Positions 32,065 to 42,080 of a stretch of 64,000 nt of DNA are shown here, in pieces (positions within the stretch are counted from its first letter, which is position 1; every line of letters begins with the position of its first letter). The notes beneath the pieces were generated by a model. It searched no databases and had not been told where the DNA came from. It worked only from the letters and a program-made list of their open reading frames with translations. Position numbers and translations under genes: made by a program. Where the stretch lies: NCBI GenBank assembly GCA_963971575.1, contig OZ020622.1, forward strand, positions 20,524,879-20,588,878. Reading direction: 5' to 3'. The DNA comes from Liopterus haemorrhoidalis (lineage: Eukaryota > Arthropoda > Insecta > Coleoptera > Dytiscidae).

Positions 32065-35000
32065 TGATCCATAATGACCTTAAATCCGTACTACCATACA
32101 TAATATATCCAGAAAATAATCTTAAAGTTTTAATTGACACTGGTAGTTCGAAATCTTTTATTAAACCTAATATAGCTGTAAAATACTATAAAAAAGATAT
32201 TAAGAAAAACCCTTTTCGAATATGGTCAGCACATGGACATTCAAAAGAATATTATAGTACAGAAATACCAATTTCAAGTATTTTTAAAACAAAAAAAGAA
32301 ATGAAATTAAAATACCATTTGTTTGATTTCCATAATGATTTTGATGCATTATTAGGATTAGATAATTTAATATTATTAAAGGCTAATATTGATTTAAATA
32401 ATGGATATTTAATCACACCAAATGCTAAAACAAAAATCCTAAATATAAAGAAAAAAGTTTTAAAGGATCAATTTGAAAAAATTACAATTGAACCAAAATA
32501 TGAAAAAGTTGTTAAAGTACATATAAATAACATTGAAAACGGAGAAATAATAATTCCTCATTTTAAATATAAATATTTAGAAATTCTTCCATGTATTACA
32601 ACTGTAAAGAATAATATTGCATTATGCTCTATTTTAAATCACTCAGACGAAATTATAATTTATAACAAATATCTATACTTAGATGCTGAAAAGCTAGACG
32701 ACCACATTCAATGTGACTCGTATAATATAAATATGTTTAACGCAGAAAAAATTAAATTTGATGTTTCAAAAATACGTACCAATCACATGAACAGTGAAGA
32801 AAAAACCGTTATTTTAAAGTTAATCAAAGAATATTCTGATATCTTTCATATCGAAGATAAACAACTAACATTTACAAATCAAGTTAAGCATTCAATCAAT
32901 ACTAAAGATGATATGCCTGTATATACTAAAACATATAGATATCCAGAAGTCCACAAAAAAGAAGTTAGGACTCAAGTTCAAAAAATGTTAGACCAAAATA
33001 TTATTAGACCATCATGTTCGCCCTGGTCTTCACCAATATGGATCGTCCCAAAAAAACTAGACGCCTCCAGAAAACAAAAATGGAGAATAGTAGTTGATTA
33101 TCGTAAACTAAACGAAAAAACTATCGGAGACAAATATCCCTTACCAAACATAACAGATCTTTTAGATAAATTAGGTAGATGTCAATATTTTACAACCTTA
33201 GATCTCGCGTCGGGATTCCATCAAATAGAAATGTCAGAAAAAGACATTCCAAAAACCGCGTTTAATACAGAAAATGGGCACTACGAATATTTGCGAATGC
33301 CCTTTGGTTTAAAAAATGCACCAAGTACATTTCAACGCGTAATGGACAACATATTACGTGGTATTCAAAATGAAAATTGTCTTGTTTATTTAGACGATAT
33401 AATAATATTTAGTACAAGCCTACAAGAACACATTGTTAGACTAAAAGAAGTATTTAATAGATTGCGAAAAGCAAACTTTAAAATACAATTAGATAAATCG
33501 GAATTTTTACAAAAAGAGGTAGCTTATCTAGGACATATAGTCACGCCTCAAGGAGTTAAGCCTAACCCGGAAAAAATAAAAGCAATCCAAGATTTCCCTA
33601 TACCAAAAACCACTAAACAATTAAAAGGTTTTTTAGGATTAATTGGGTATTATCGAAAATTCATTAAAGATTTCGCAAAAATAACCAAACCCTTAACGAA
33701 ATGTCTAAAAAAAGACGCTACTATTAATATAAATAACGAAGAATATAAAAATTGTTTTAAATTTTGTAAAAATTTGCTAATAAATGAACCGATATTACAA
33801 TATCCGGATTTCGAAAAAGAATTTATCTTAACCACTGATGCAAGTAATTTTGCAATAGGAGCTGTGTTATCTCAAGGACCAATAGGTAAAGATTTACCAA
33901 TAGCTTATGCTAGTCGGACACTAAACGAATCCGAACAAAATTATTCCACAATTGAAAAGGAACTCTTAGCAATTGTTTGGGCTACAAAATATTTCCGTCC
34001 CTATCTTTTTGGTAGAAGATTCAAAATAATAACCGATCATAAACCCCTACAATGGTTATTTTCTCTTAAAGAACCCAGTTCTAAACTTGTCCGTTGGAGA
34101 CTAAAATTAGAAGAGTTTGATTATGAAATACTCTATAAAAAAGGCAAACTTAATGTTAATGCGGATACACTAAGTAGAATCCCTAAACAACAATTAGAAT
34201 ATATTAAATTAGAAGAAAACTTTTTAAGAAAATATCAAGAGTACCTAAACTCTAATAAAAATGAATTTGAAAAAGAAATAAAAGAAAGACATGATGACTT
34301 ATTTAACAGTCCCAAAAATCACAGTCTTGTGCATTGTATAAGTAATGATTTAAAAATGAATAAAGGAATTGCAAAACAATTCAAAGATAAATATAAAAAT
34401 GTAGACAAACTGTTTTTACAAAAACCATTATTATACAAGCCTTTGTATCTAAAAACACAAACCAGATACATAATATATCTAGTCACAAAAAGAAATTATT
34501 ATGATAAACCTAGCTATCAAGATATATTTTATAGTTTAACAAATTTAGCTGATTTTTGTGCCAAACACAATATCATAAATTTAAATATTCCTAAATTAGC
34601 ATGCGGAATAGACTCCCTAAATTGGAATAAAATAAAACCCATGATCCAATTTTTATTCAAAGATAGTAAAACAAATATAACTGTTTACATAAAACCAAAT
34701 AGCGCTGATATTAATATCACAGAAGGAGAAAATTTCGAACATTTTAAAAATTATATGGACAATTTCCATAAAGAATTAAAGAAAAAACGAAATGAAAATA
34801 CAAATAACACTCAAGAAAAAATAAACAACGATAGTAACGAAAATATAGATAACGTTAGTCTAATCGTTAACACAGAAAATAATAATGAAACGATAATAAT
34901 AGAAGATGATAATAACGAAAATGATAGTAATAATACTATTCATTCAAACGAGGAAAATCCTTTAATAGGTATACCAATTATAGACTGTCCTATAAATATC

Positions 35001-36380
35001 GGTAAAAACCAAATAATCGTATCATCAGTAGAGAACTCACCAAGTATACCTTCTGTTATAAAGTTATTTAATAACGAAAAACAAAGAATACAACTACAAA
35101 TATCAAAAATTAATATTGAATGTGAAATAATTAAATTCATTAGAGAATATATTGTACCTAAAATCAAATACCATCTTTATTTTGAAGATGATAACCTTTA
35201 TAGACCCTTTTGTTTAGTACTGCAGAAACATTTTAAAAATTCAGAAATTAGTTTCTTGAAATGCAGCAAACAACTAATTGATGTTATAGATGAAGACGAG
35301 ATAGTTCAAACTATACGCAACTATCATGAAGGTAAAGCAAATCATAGAGGTTTAGAAGATACCGAAAATAAAATAAAAAATGTATACTACTGGCCAAATT
35401 TAAGGAGAAGTATACAGACCTATATAAATAATTGTGATATATGTCAAATTAGTAAATATGACAGGAGACCCTTAAGACTAAAATTAAATGTCACTCCAAC
35501 AGCCACAAAACCCTTTGAATTAATTCATGTTGACACTATCACATTAGAAAATTGTAAATTTTTAACAATTGCAGATTCATTTTCAAAATATGCACAAGCA
35601 TATAAGCTCGACTCATCACAAGGCTTAGAAGTCGTTAATAAATTAATAATATACTTCAAACATCATGGCATACCAAACCAAATCATTTCTGATAATGGTT
35701 TAGAATTTAAAAATTCCCTAGTAAAAGAATTACTAGAAACGCATAAAATAAAATTGCATTTTATTAGTAGCCAACACCCTGAATCAAATGGCATCATAGA
35801 AAGATTTCATTCAACCCTGATAGAACACATCAGATTATTAAATAATCAAGAAATTTACAAACTTGATACAATTGAATCAAAAGTAAATTATGCCATATTA
35901 GCTTATAATGATACCTATCATTCAGTAACTAAACTCAAACCTTACGATATTATTAATGGTCATTTAGATCCTAAGGATCCATTTGATATAAATTTAGAAA
36001 CTAAATTAGTAAATGATTATATCGAAAAACATAGAGCCAAAATGAAACTATTGAACGAAGAAATTAATAAACGAATACAAAATAATAAAACCAAAGTCAT
36101 AACTAAAGAAAATGAAAAAAGGGAACTAATGCCCGAAATACCTCAAAATATTTATGTTAAAAATCGACAAAAACAAAGTAAAACTAAAAATAAATATGAG
36201 CCTCAGAAAATTGAAAAGTTAAATCCCAATTTAAAAACTGCCAATATTAAAAGAAAACATGGTAATAAAGTTGATAAAATTCACTTGTCTAATGTAAAAA
36301 GACCTCGAATTATAACTTATGAATTTAAAAATATTGCAGGACCGTCGAGTCAATCCACGGAACCGCCTTCACAAACATAA
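32064..36380 (+). CDS. pol: Pol: protease, RT, RNase H, TARG1-like macrodomain, integrase
   Basis: 1438 aa counted from ATG 32064. Protease: D-T-G at 25-27. RT: F-x-x-L-D-L-A-S-G-F region, and Y-L-D-D at 442-445 (catalytic Asp 444/445). RNase H: T-D-A-S with Asp 592, to A-D-T-L-S-R at 700-705. Residues 743-878 form a macrodomain: D-L-F-N-S-P at 745-750, H-C-I-S-N-D-L-K-M-N-K-G-I-A at 757-770, Y-L-V-T-K ending at Lys809, and P-K-L-A-C-G-I-D ending at Asp850. An Asn/Glu-rich linker (about 890-945) follows. Integrase: His1088, His1094, Cys1124, Cys1127 zinc site, then Asp1157, Asp1210, Glu1246 (D,D35E). No chromodomain; the C-terminus is basic. Expression is probably by -1 frameshift from gag. 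The frame is fully open, so the macrodomain is part of the expressed polyprotein, not decay debris. Confidence 0.93.
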   Translation: MIHNDLKSVLPYIIYPENNLKVLIDTGSSKSFIKPNIAVKYYKKDIKKNPFRIWSAHGHSKEYYSTEIPISSIFKTKKEMKLKYHLFDFHNDFDALLGLDNLILLKANIDLNNGYLITPNAKTKILNIKKKVLKDQFEKITIEPKYEKVVKVHINNIENGEIIIPHFKYKYLEILPCITTVKNNIALCSILNHSDEIIIYNKYLYLDAEKLDDHIQCDSYNINMFNAEKIKFDVSKIRTNHMNSEEKTVILKLIKEYSDIFHIEDKQLTFTNQVKHSINTKDDMPVYTKTYRYPEVHKKEVRTQVQKMLDQNIIRPSCSPWSSPIWIVPKKLDASRKQKWRIVVDYRKLNEKTIGDKYPLPNITDLLDKLGRCQYFTTLDLASGFHQIEMSEKDIPKTAFNTENGHYEYLRMPFGLKNAPSTFQRVMDNILRGIQNENCLVYLDDIIIFSTSLQEHIVRLKEVFNRLRKANFKIQLDKSEFLQKEVAYLGHIVTPQGVKPNPEKIKAIQDFPIPKTTKQLKGFLGLIGYYRKFIKDFAKITKPLTKCLKKDATININNEEYKNCFKFCKNLLINEPILQYPDFEKEFILTTDASNFAIGAVLSQGPIGKDLPIAYASRTLNESEQNYSTIEKELLAIVWATKYFRPYLFGRRFKIITDHKPLQWLFSLKEPSSKLVRWRLKLEEFDYEILYKKGKLNVNADTLSRIPKQQLEYIKLEENFLRKYQEYLNSNKNEFEKEIKERHDDLFNSPKNHSLVHCISNDLKMNKGIAKQFKDKYKNVDKLFLQKPLLYKPLYLKTQTRYIIYLVTKRNYYDKPSYQDIFYSLTNLADFCAKHNIINLNIPKLACGIDSLNWNKIKPMIQFLFKDSKTNITVYIKPNSADINITEGENFEHFKNYMDNFHKELKKKRNENTNNTQEKINNDSNENIDNVSLIVNTENNNETIIIEDDNNENDSNNTIHSNEENPLIGIPIIDCPINIGKNQIIVSSVENSPSIPSVIKLFNNEKQRIQLQISKINIECEIIKFIREYIVPKIKYHLYFEDDNLYRPFCLVLQKHFKNSEISFLKCSKQLIDVIDEDEIVQTIRNYHEGKANHRGLEDTENKIKNVYYWPNLRRSIQTYINNCDICQISKYDRRPLRLKLNVTPTATKPFELIHVDTITLENCKFLTIADSFSKYAQAYKLDSSQGLEVVNKLIIYFKHHGIPNQIISDNGLEFKNSLVKELLETHKIKLHFISSQHPESNGIIERFHSTLIEHIRLLNNQEIYKLDTIESKVNYAILAYNDTYHSVTKLKPYDIINGHLDPKDPFDINLETKLVNDYIEKHRAKMKLLNEEINKRIQNNKTKVITKENEKRELMPEIPQNIYVKNRQKQSKTKNKYEPQKIEKLNPNLKTANIKRKHGNKVDKIHLSNVKRPRIITYEFKNIAGPSSQSTEPPSQT
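34290..34697 (+). other. TARG1/OARD1-like macrodomain coding segment within pol
   Basis: About 136 residues (Pol 743-878), close to the length of a stand-alone TARG1 domain. Lys809 and Asp850 are 41 residues apart, the same spacing as the catalytic Lys84 and Asp125 of human TARG1, which removes ADP-ribose from glutamate. The H-C-I-S-x-D-x-x-M-x-x-G-I-A and P-x-x-x-C-G-x-D-x-L-x-W signatures are both present. The RNase H-integrase junction is also where some lentiviruses carry dUTPase, so it tolerates inserted enzymes. Activity is inference. Confidence 0.85.
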
Positions 36381-36472
36381 CCAATAATATTGGAATATTA
36401 CCAATAAACCTAGGACAAGCCAGGTTAGAAAAAAACTAAACACACACTTATTCACTATTTTACTCTAAACTC

Positions 36473-36474
36473 AG
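36473..36474 (+). promoter_or_regulatory. Candidate 3' splice acceptor for env
   Basis: A pyrimidine-rich stretch (ttattcactattttactc) leads to AG at 36473-36474, just before the env frame. The phase of the leader mini-ORF at the 30974 donor does not match the fusogen frame across this acceptor, so its use is uncertain. Confidence 0.4.
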
Positions 36475-36620
36475 TTTATGATGAGTATGATAACCTCAAT
36501 AACCATTACATTAACTTATATAAAATAACCTCAAATAATTCAAGACATAATGTTGAATTAATTAATTATAATAAAATAGTAAAATTTGTACGTGATAAAA
36601 TACAAAAGAAATTAAATATA

Positions 36621-38036
36621 ATGAGAATTTATTCTAATGACAACAATGGACACATTAGAAATAAAAGAGGATTATTTAATGGAGTAGGAACTATATTTAA
36701 ATACTTAACTGGAAATCTAGATGTCGAAGATGGAAAACGCTTCGAAGAAATATTAAAACATGTCAAAGAAAATCAGTTCAAAATAGAAAATCAAATCCGA
36801 ATGTCCTATTCAATTAACAGTGATGTTATTAAAAATTTTAATGAAACAATAAAAAATATTAGTCATAATGAACTATTATTGCAATCACGAATCATGCAAT
36901 TAAAAGATTTTGCTAATAAACAAACACAACAATATGATATACTAATTTCAAAAGACATTTATAATCAATTAATTATAATGTACAATTCCCTATTGAATAT
37001 ATTACAAGATATTGAAAATTCAATTACGTTTTGTAAACTACAAACTTTGCACCCAAGCATTATTGAACCAAACGAATTATTTAAAGAATTAGTGAAAATC
37101 TCAAAATACTATAATAATATGTTACCATTCGAATTAAAATACGAAAACATATTAGACTTTGAATCAGTCATTAAAGTAAATTGTAAAATGGAAAAAGATC
37201 AAATTATCTATTTTCTTTCAATACCTATAAATTATGAGGAACATTTCAGTTTATATTACCTTCATCCTATTCCCTCATACTATAAAAGCCAATACGTAAC
37301 AATGTTACCGAATGTTAATTATTTATTAAAATCAGACCATGGAGCCATTCAAGCCCTGAGTAACAATTGCATGTTAAGTACAAAAATGTATCAGTGTTCT
37401 CAACACTTAAAACTAAATTATAAATCAAGTTGTGAAGAAAATATTCTTAAGTATGGTAATTCAAGTAATTGTCAATTCTTGAAATTAAATATTAAAAGAA
37501 ATCATTTAGAAATTATACCAGAAATCAATCAATACTTAGGAATATTTCCTAATAAGGAAGATATAACAATCACATGTAAAAATGAAGGAACTAAGCATAG
37601 ATTACAAGGAATATATTTAATTAAAAATGAAAATGATTGTAAATTACATTTTAAAGGTAACGAATTAAATTTCTTAAATAAAATACATGGGAAACCAATA
37701 GTATTTCCACAATTACTGGAAAACATAAAGTTATCAAAACTACTTAATTATACAGTGGAACTAAAATCATTAAATGTAAAAGAGTTGCCAAAATTTCCAC
37801 TAGAAATTGACGATAATTACAAAATCTCACGTCAAATGCATATCCCTAGTATTTGGACAATACTTCTGTATGGAAGCATAATAATTTTAATAATTGTATA
37901 TCTAATAAAAAAGAAATCTATGTTCAAGTATAGCTGCAACAAAAAGCAAAAACAACAGCAAGAAGAACCAAGACAAGAAAATGCAGTCTATGTAGAGATG
38001 CCAACATTACTTCCAAGGTCAAAACTTCTGGGATAA
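36621..38036 (+). CDS. env: Env-like membrane fusion protein (baculovirus F-type)
   Basis: 471 aa from ATG 36621; the same frame is open upstream to 36429 without an ATG, so the true start lies upstream or is supplied by splicing. R-N-K-R at residues 13-16 is a furin-type cleavage site, followed by G-L-F-N-G-V-G, the fusion-peptide start shared by errantivirus Env and baculovirus F proteins. Several Cys and N-glycosylation-like sites follow. One transmembrane helix is at about 412-431, then a short basic cytoplasmic tail. No signal peptide is present in this frame. A hydrophobic stretch beginning at ATG 36478 lies in another frame and stops at 36526-36528, so the N-terminus looks broken or needs unusual splicing. 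Confidence 0.85.
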   Translation: MRIYSNDNNGHIRNKRGLFNGVGTIFKYLTGNLDVEDGKRFEEILKHVKENQFKIENQIRMSYSINSDVIKNFNETIKNISHNELLLQSRIMQLKDFANKQTQQYDILISKDIYNQLIIMYNSLLNILQDIENSITFCKLQTLHPSIIEPNELFKELVKISKYYNNMLPFELKYENILDFESVIKVNCKMEKDQIIYFLSIPINYEEHFSLYYLHPIPSYYKSQYVTMLPNVNYLLKSDHGAIQALSNNCMLSTKMYQCSQHLKLNYKSSCEENILKYGNSSNCQFLKLNIKRNHLEIIPEINQYLGIFPNKEDITITCKNEGTKHRLQGIYLIKNENDCKLHFKGNELNFLNKIHGKPIVFPQLLENIKLSKLLNYTVELKSLNVKELPKFPLEIDDNYKISRQMHIPSIWTILLYGSIIILIIVYLIKKKSMFKYSCNKKQKQQQEEPRQENAVYVEMPTLLPRSKLLG

Positions 38037-38046
38037 GTTTTATCTT

Positions 38047-38057
38047 AAGAAGGGAGG
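38047..38057 (+). other. Polypurine tract
   Basis: AAGAAGGGAGG directly abuts the 3' LTR; second-strand primer site. Confidence 0.85.
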
Positions 38058-38353
38058 AGTTATAGGACACCCCAAATCCAATCAAGCACGTAATCACGTA
38101 CTATTATTTAAACATTTGTATTAATTCTATTTTTGTATGTTATTGTAATGAATACTTTTGTTATTCACAAAAGTCATATAAAAGAATGACACACACTAAT
38201 TCTGTGTGCATAATATAATTGACCGTCTACGAGTCATGTCAATCTAACATATTGTAACCAAGTGTACTTATTGTATTAATAAAGTGTAATCGTTTGTAAT
38301 CATCAAATAAAGTTTTTTTTAAAAACTAATTTTCACGAACCTGAAAATTAACT
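38058..38353 (+). repeat. 3' LTR
   Basis: 296 bp, equal to the 5' LTR except one added T in the run near 38313-38320. Confidence 0.95.
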
Positions 38354-38785
38354 TATATATATATATATTATTTATTCCTAGTTAATGCTATTTTCGACAC
38401 TGCATTTCTGGATTTGTTGGTAGATACTTCATAATTGATAAACAATTGTAGGTATATATTAAAAACAGAGCCCTGAAGCTAAACCTGAAACCAAAACGTA
38501 AACCCGAAAAAAACTGTAGTTTTCGTGAACCTGGACCTGAACCCGAACGTTTTATTATGAACCGGTAAACATATATTTTTAACAGGTTCGAGAAATTATT
38601 GTATACTTCTATTTTAAATTTATCTAACCAGACAAAAAAATAAATAAATAAATAATAATCAAAACTGAAATATGTCATTGATTTTTGTTATTAATATTTA
38701 TATATTTATTTAATATGCACATTAAGTAAAGTCTATTTCAATAATGGCGAACATATGACCGGTGGAACACAGTGTGACCCGTTCG

Positions 38786-39012
38786 AAGAATTGAAATGAC
38801 CCGTACAAAAGAAGATATCTGTAGTTCTGAAGATTCTAAAGAGAAGTTCTAAGATAACTAAGGTTGGGTCTAAGCGAGAGAGATATAATTCAACTATTAC
38901 CTATTATATACGTCAAACAGAAGGCCGCTAGCTCCAATTGAGTTAACGAGATTGGCAGGGGTACCACTTAAATACTTACACCATAAAGCGGCAGATTTTT
39001 ATTTACGCATTA
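38786..39012 (+). repeat. Family C, copy 3
   Basis: Same orientation as 22224-22452 and extends further upstream (gtagttctgaagattc..., taactaaggttgggtctaag), which matches the reverse of 16100-16180. Confidence 0.65.
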
Positions 39013-39715
39013 TATATTTGATCCGCGATGAATCTACAAATTTTATGATGAATCTACAATACATTTTTTTTCAACGAAATATATGGTATATATTATTCGC
39101 AATAATAATCTGATCAAATATTCCTGTTGAACTAGTTCAGTTCCTAGTAATGTACATTATTAAGATTTTTTACATATTTTTGGAGAAAGATCCATAAAAA
39201 TATTTGCTTTTTCATCAATTTCATTTTGTTGAATTATCTATGCATAATGGGCATTAATTTGATACCCCAGCAAAAAAAAATGTTTTTTTTTCTTCTTTAA
39301 ATACTTATTTTTTATATTTTTTCCACTATGTCAAATAGTTGTACAAGCTCAAATTTCAACTTTCTATGATCAGCACTTTGGCTACAATTTTTACCGAATA
39401 GACATATGAGTGAAGGGGTTTTTGGTTATCCCAACAAAATTCTAAATAGGTGAATTTTTTCAGTTGCGAAATTTTTATTAAATAAGTATATGGATTTTTG
39501 ATTCCTGGGGGGCAGTTATAAGGGTTTTTTGGTAATACCTACAAAACCCTAATAAGAATTATTACTTTACAGATTTAGAAAATTGTGACACCGAGAAAGG
39601 CTTAATTTATTGGTTAAGAAACGTTTCTGCGGAAATTATCTGTAGAAAATGTTGATTTTAATGGTTTGTTTTGATATAACGAAGCTTTATACAATAATGA
39701 ATGTTTTTGGCTCCC

Positions 39716-39960
39716 TTGGCAAATAAAGTAAATTATTCAAATTTACTTAAAATAGCGCTTCAAAATATAAATAATGAGCAACAAATACAAGTGATGAGCA
39801 AAAAAAAGGTCCTCACCTCCCAAAATCAAATGATGTGCCAAAAAAAGGTCCTCACTTTCCAATATTTTTAATTGACCAAATATATAAACAATGGCGCCCC
39901 TCGTCAAGCCATGCGCCCATGGCAGTGCCCCGATGCCAGGCCGTTCCTACGGCTCTGAAC
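39716..39960 (-). repeat. Family E, copy in reverse orientation
   Basis: ggctcccttggcaaata, two or three aaaaaaaggtcctcac subrepeats, ggcgcccctcgtcaagcc, ggcatcgggg-type block and ccgtaggaacg (complement) in the expected order. Confidence 0.65.
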
Positions 39961-40130
39961 GTAAGTATACAATAATTTCTTGAACCTGTTAAATATACAT
40001 GGTTACCAGTTAATAATAAAAGGTTCAGGTTTAGGTTTTGGTTCATTGACCTTGGTTTAGTTCAGGTTCATGAAAAACACAGATTTTTTCAGGTTTTCAT
40101 TTCGGGTTCGAGTTCAGCTTCAGGTCTCTA

Positions 40131-40763
40131 ATAAAAACTTCACAATATTGAAAAGTAAAACGTTAAAATTTTATTGGTACAGTAATTCTGAAAGTGTTGT
40201 TAAGAAATCATGTAAAACATTTAAAGTATGAACTATCATTTTTTAACCTTGGATGCAGTTATTAAGCAAATTAAAACGATTCTGTTTCCATATATTACAT
40301 TACATAATTAATTGCATTTTATATAATAATTAATAAATTATTTATAAAGAAATGTCTGGCATGTTCGATATGGTATGTTTAACATCGAACCCTGTTTCTT
40401 TCCAAATGTCTGATTTCGTTTCAGAGGGTCTATGGTCTATTCTGTAACTTATCGACAGTCACTTGCACACTATCCTGTCACCTATACACACTGTACTCAC
40501 CCCTATGTAGTGGGGTTTTGTATTTGACATCGTCGAAAATAAGTAGCAACATTTTGATATTTTAATATATTGTGACACTCAGAATAGACTGTAATAGGGG
40601 ATTATTCTGAATAGAAATTCCAGAAGTCTTACAAAATATTATTAATTTCGAAACTATACTGAATTCTTTCGAGAATGTTGACTGTAAGATGACATAGTCA
40701 TTGGGATCAATGGAAATGATTGATGTTATTAAATAAATGGTGCAAAACAGCACAGCAGTTTAT
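40131..40763. other. Unannotated AT-rich sequence
   Basis: No gene recognised; the right end may include further decayed 5' sequence of the adjacent RTE element. Confidence 0.4.
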
Positions 40764-42080
40764 GACATGTCCGATCCATAAAAAATTAAATAAACTGGAT
40801 TGTAGAAATTATCGTGGGATCTCACTTCTACGTGCAACATATAAGATGTCAAAAAATGTTCTGTTCTGCATCATACGCAGAAGAACTTATGGGTGACCAG
40901 GCGGATTTTTGATCTAGCAGATTGACACATCAAATTTTCTCATTAAGATAAATTCTTGATAAATGTTGGGACCATAACATCAACGTTAATAAAGTTTTTA
41001 TTGATTTCAGGAAAACCTATGACAGCATTATGCGTCACAAACTCTAAGACATCATGGACGAATTTGGCATGCCTATTAAACTTATCAAGATGACAATGGT
41101 GTGTGTGTCGGGATCCATAAGCAGAGTGAAAGTAGGAAACCTTTTGTCGCAGCCTTTTGAAATTCATACTTAAGCCAAACAAGGAGCCACCATTTCACCT
41201 TTGCTGTTTAACCTCGTGTTGGAGATGGTGTTACGAAAAGGCCAAGATACCAGCCACCGTAGTCTACAGCTCAATGGGTACCACAAGATTTTAGGGTGTG
41301 CAGATGACCTGGATATTATTTCAAGTAAGGTTGAAGACATAATTATACTTAACTGACCTTATTGATGTCGAAGCTCATAAAGTAAGACTAAGAGTAATGA
41401 AAAAACCAAGTATTTTATTGTTAGTAGACGCAGTCAGGAGAACACGACCAACTTAAAAATTAATGGCAGTATTTTTGAGAGAGTTTATACTTTCAAATAC
41501 CTGGGCACCATAATACCTTGATCGGGTGAATCTGATATAGCAGGAGATTACGAACAGAATTAAAGCTGTTAACGCATCGTATTTTGTACTTGGTTGCCTC
41601 TTCAAAATGAAACTCTCTAGGAACTGTCTAGGAACAACAAGATCAGGTTATACTAAGCTATAGTACGTCTCGTACTTATGTATGAACATGCGAAACATGG
41701 ACGTTAACAAAGCAAGATTGACAACACTTCATAGTTTCCGAAAATAAAATATTAAGCCAAATCTTTGGTTCCATTCAAATTAATGGTGCAAGGAAAATTA
41801 ATAAGAACAAAGATATCCGAGAACTGTACTCAAAGTCGAGTATCACACAATAACTGAGAGGTAGACGATTACAATACTCATCAACCAGTAGAATGACATC
41901 GCAAGATATTGAGAGATCATCTAATCGAAGATCTAACAAGTATTGGTATACAGGATACATTGAAAAAGCTGACAATGAATAGGTCAATATGGAGGACTTA
42001 TGTAAGTGAGGCCAAAAGTCAACCCGACTGACAGTGTCCAAAGGAGGAGGAGAAGAAGAAGAAGGAAGAAGAATTTTATT
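40764..42080 (+). pseudogene. RTE-type LINE reverse transcriptase, decayed copy
   Basis: Frames with stops and shifts read C-P-I-H-K-K, N-Y-R-G-I-S-L-L (RT motif), D-F-R-K-T-Y-D, S-P-L-L-F-N-L-V-L-E, then C-A-D-D-L-D-I-I where the catalytic Tyr of Y-A-D-D is Cys (41297-41299). C-terminal E-T-W-T-type text and W-R-T-Y-V-S-E-A-K follow. The tail is gga/gaa simple repeat (42041-42075). It is the same family as 61850-63000, about 85-90% alike by eye. Confidence 0.8.

Larger units (their letters stand above)
30318..38353 (+). mobile_element. Errantivirus-type Ty3/gypsy retroelement, nearly intact, with a macrodomain in Pol
   Basis: 8036 bp. LTRs at 30318-30612 and 38058-38353 start AGTTATAGG and end AATTAACT, and differ only by one extra T in a T run. 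TATA flanks both sides (30314-30317, 38354-38357), the 4-bp duplication and target typical of errantiviruses. Order: LTR, tRNA-Ser-type primer site, leader, gag (31039), pol (32064), env (36621), polypurine tract, LTR. Gag and Pol are open; the start of Env shows a frame conflict. LTR identity implies recent insertion. As in the Errantivirus group, there is no zinc knuckle in Gag and no chromodomain in integrase. Confidence 0.95.
38467..40130. mobile_element. TIR element with nested C and E repeats
   Basis: Ends agagccctgaagctaaacc and a right end complementary to tagagacctgaagctgaac; 8-bp flanks ttaaaaac/ataaaaac (7 of 8) suggest hAT. Subterminal gaacctg/caggttc motifs repeat. Interior holds family C (38786-39012) and reversed family E (39716-39960). 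No transposase seen. Confidence 0.5.

Noticed and set aside
30948..38036. Straight joining of the leader ORF at 30974 to the acceptor at 36474 as the env start
   Set aside because: The codon phase does not match the fusogen frame and soon meets a stop; left as an open question.
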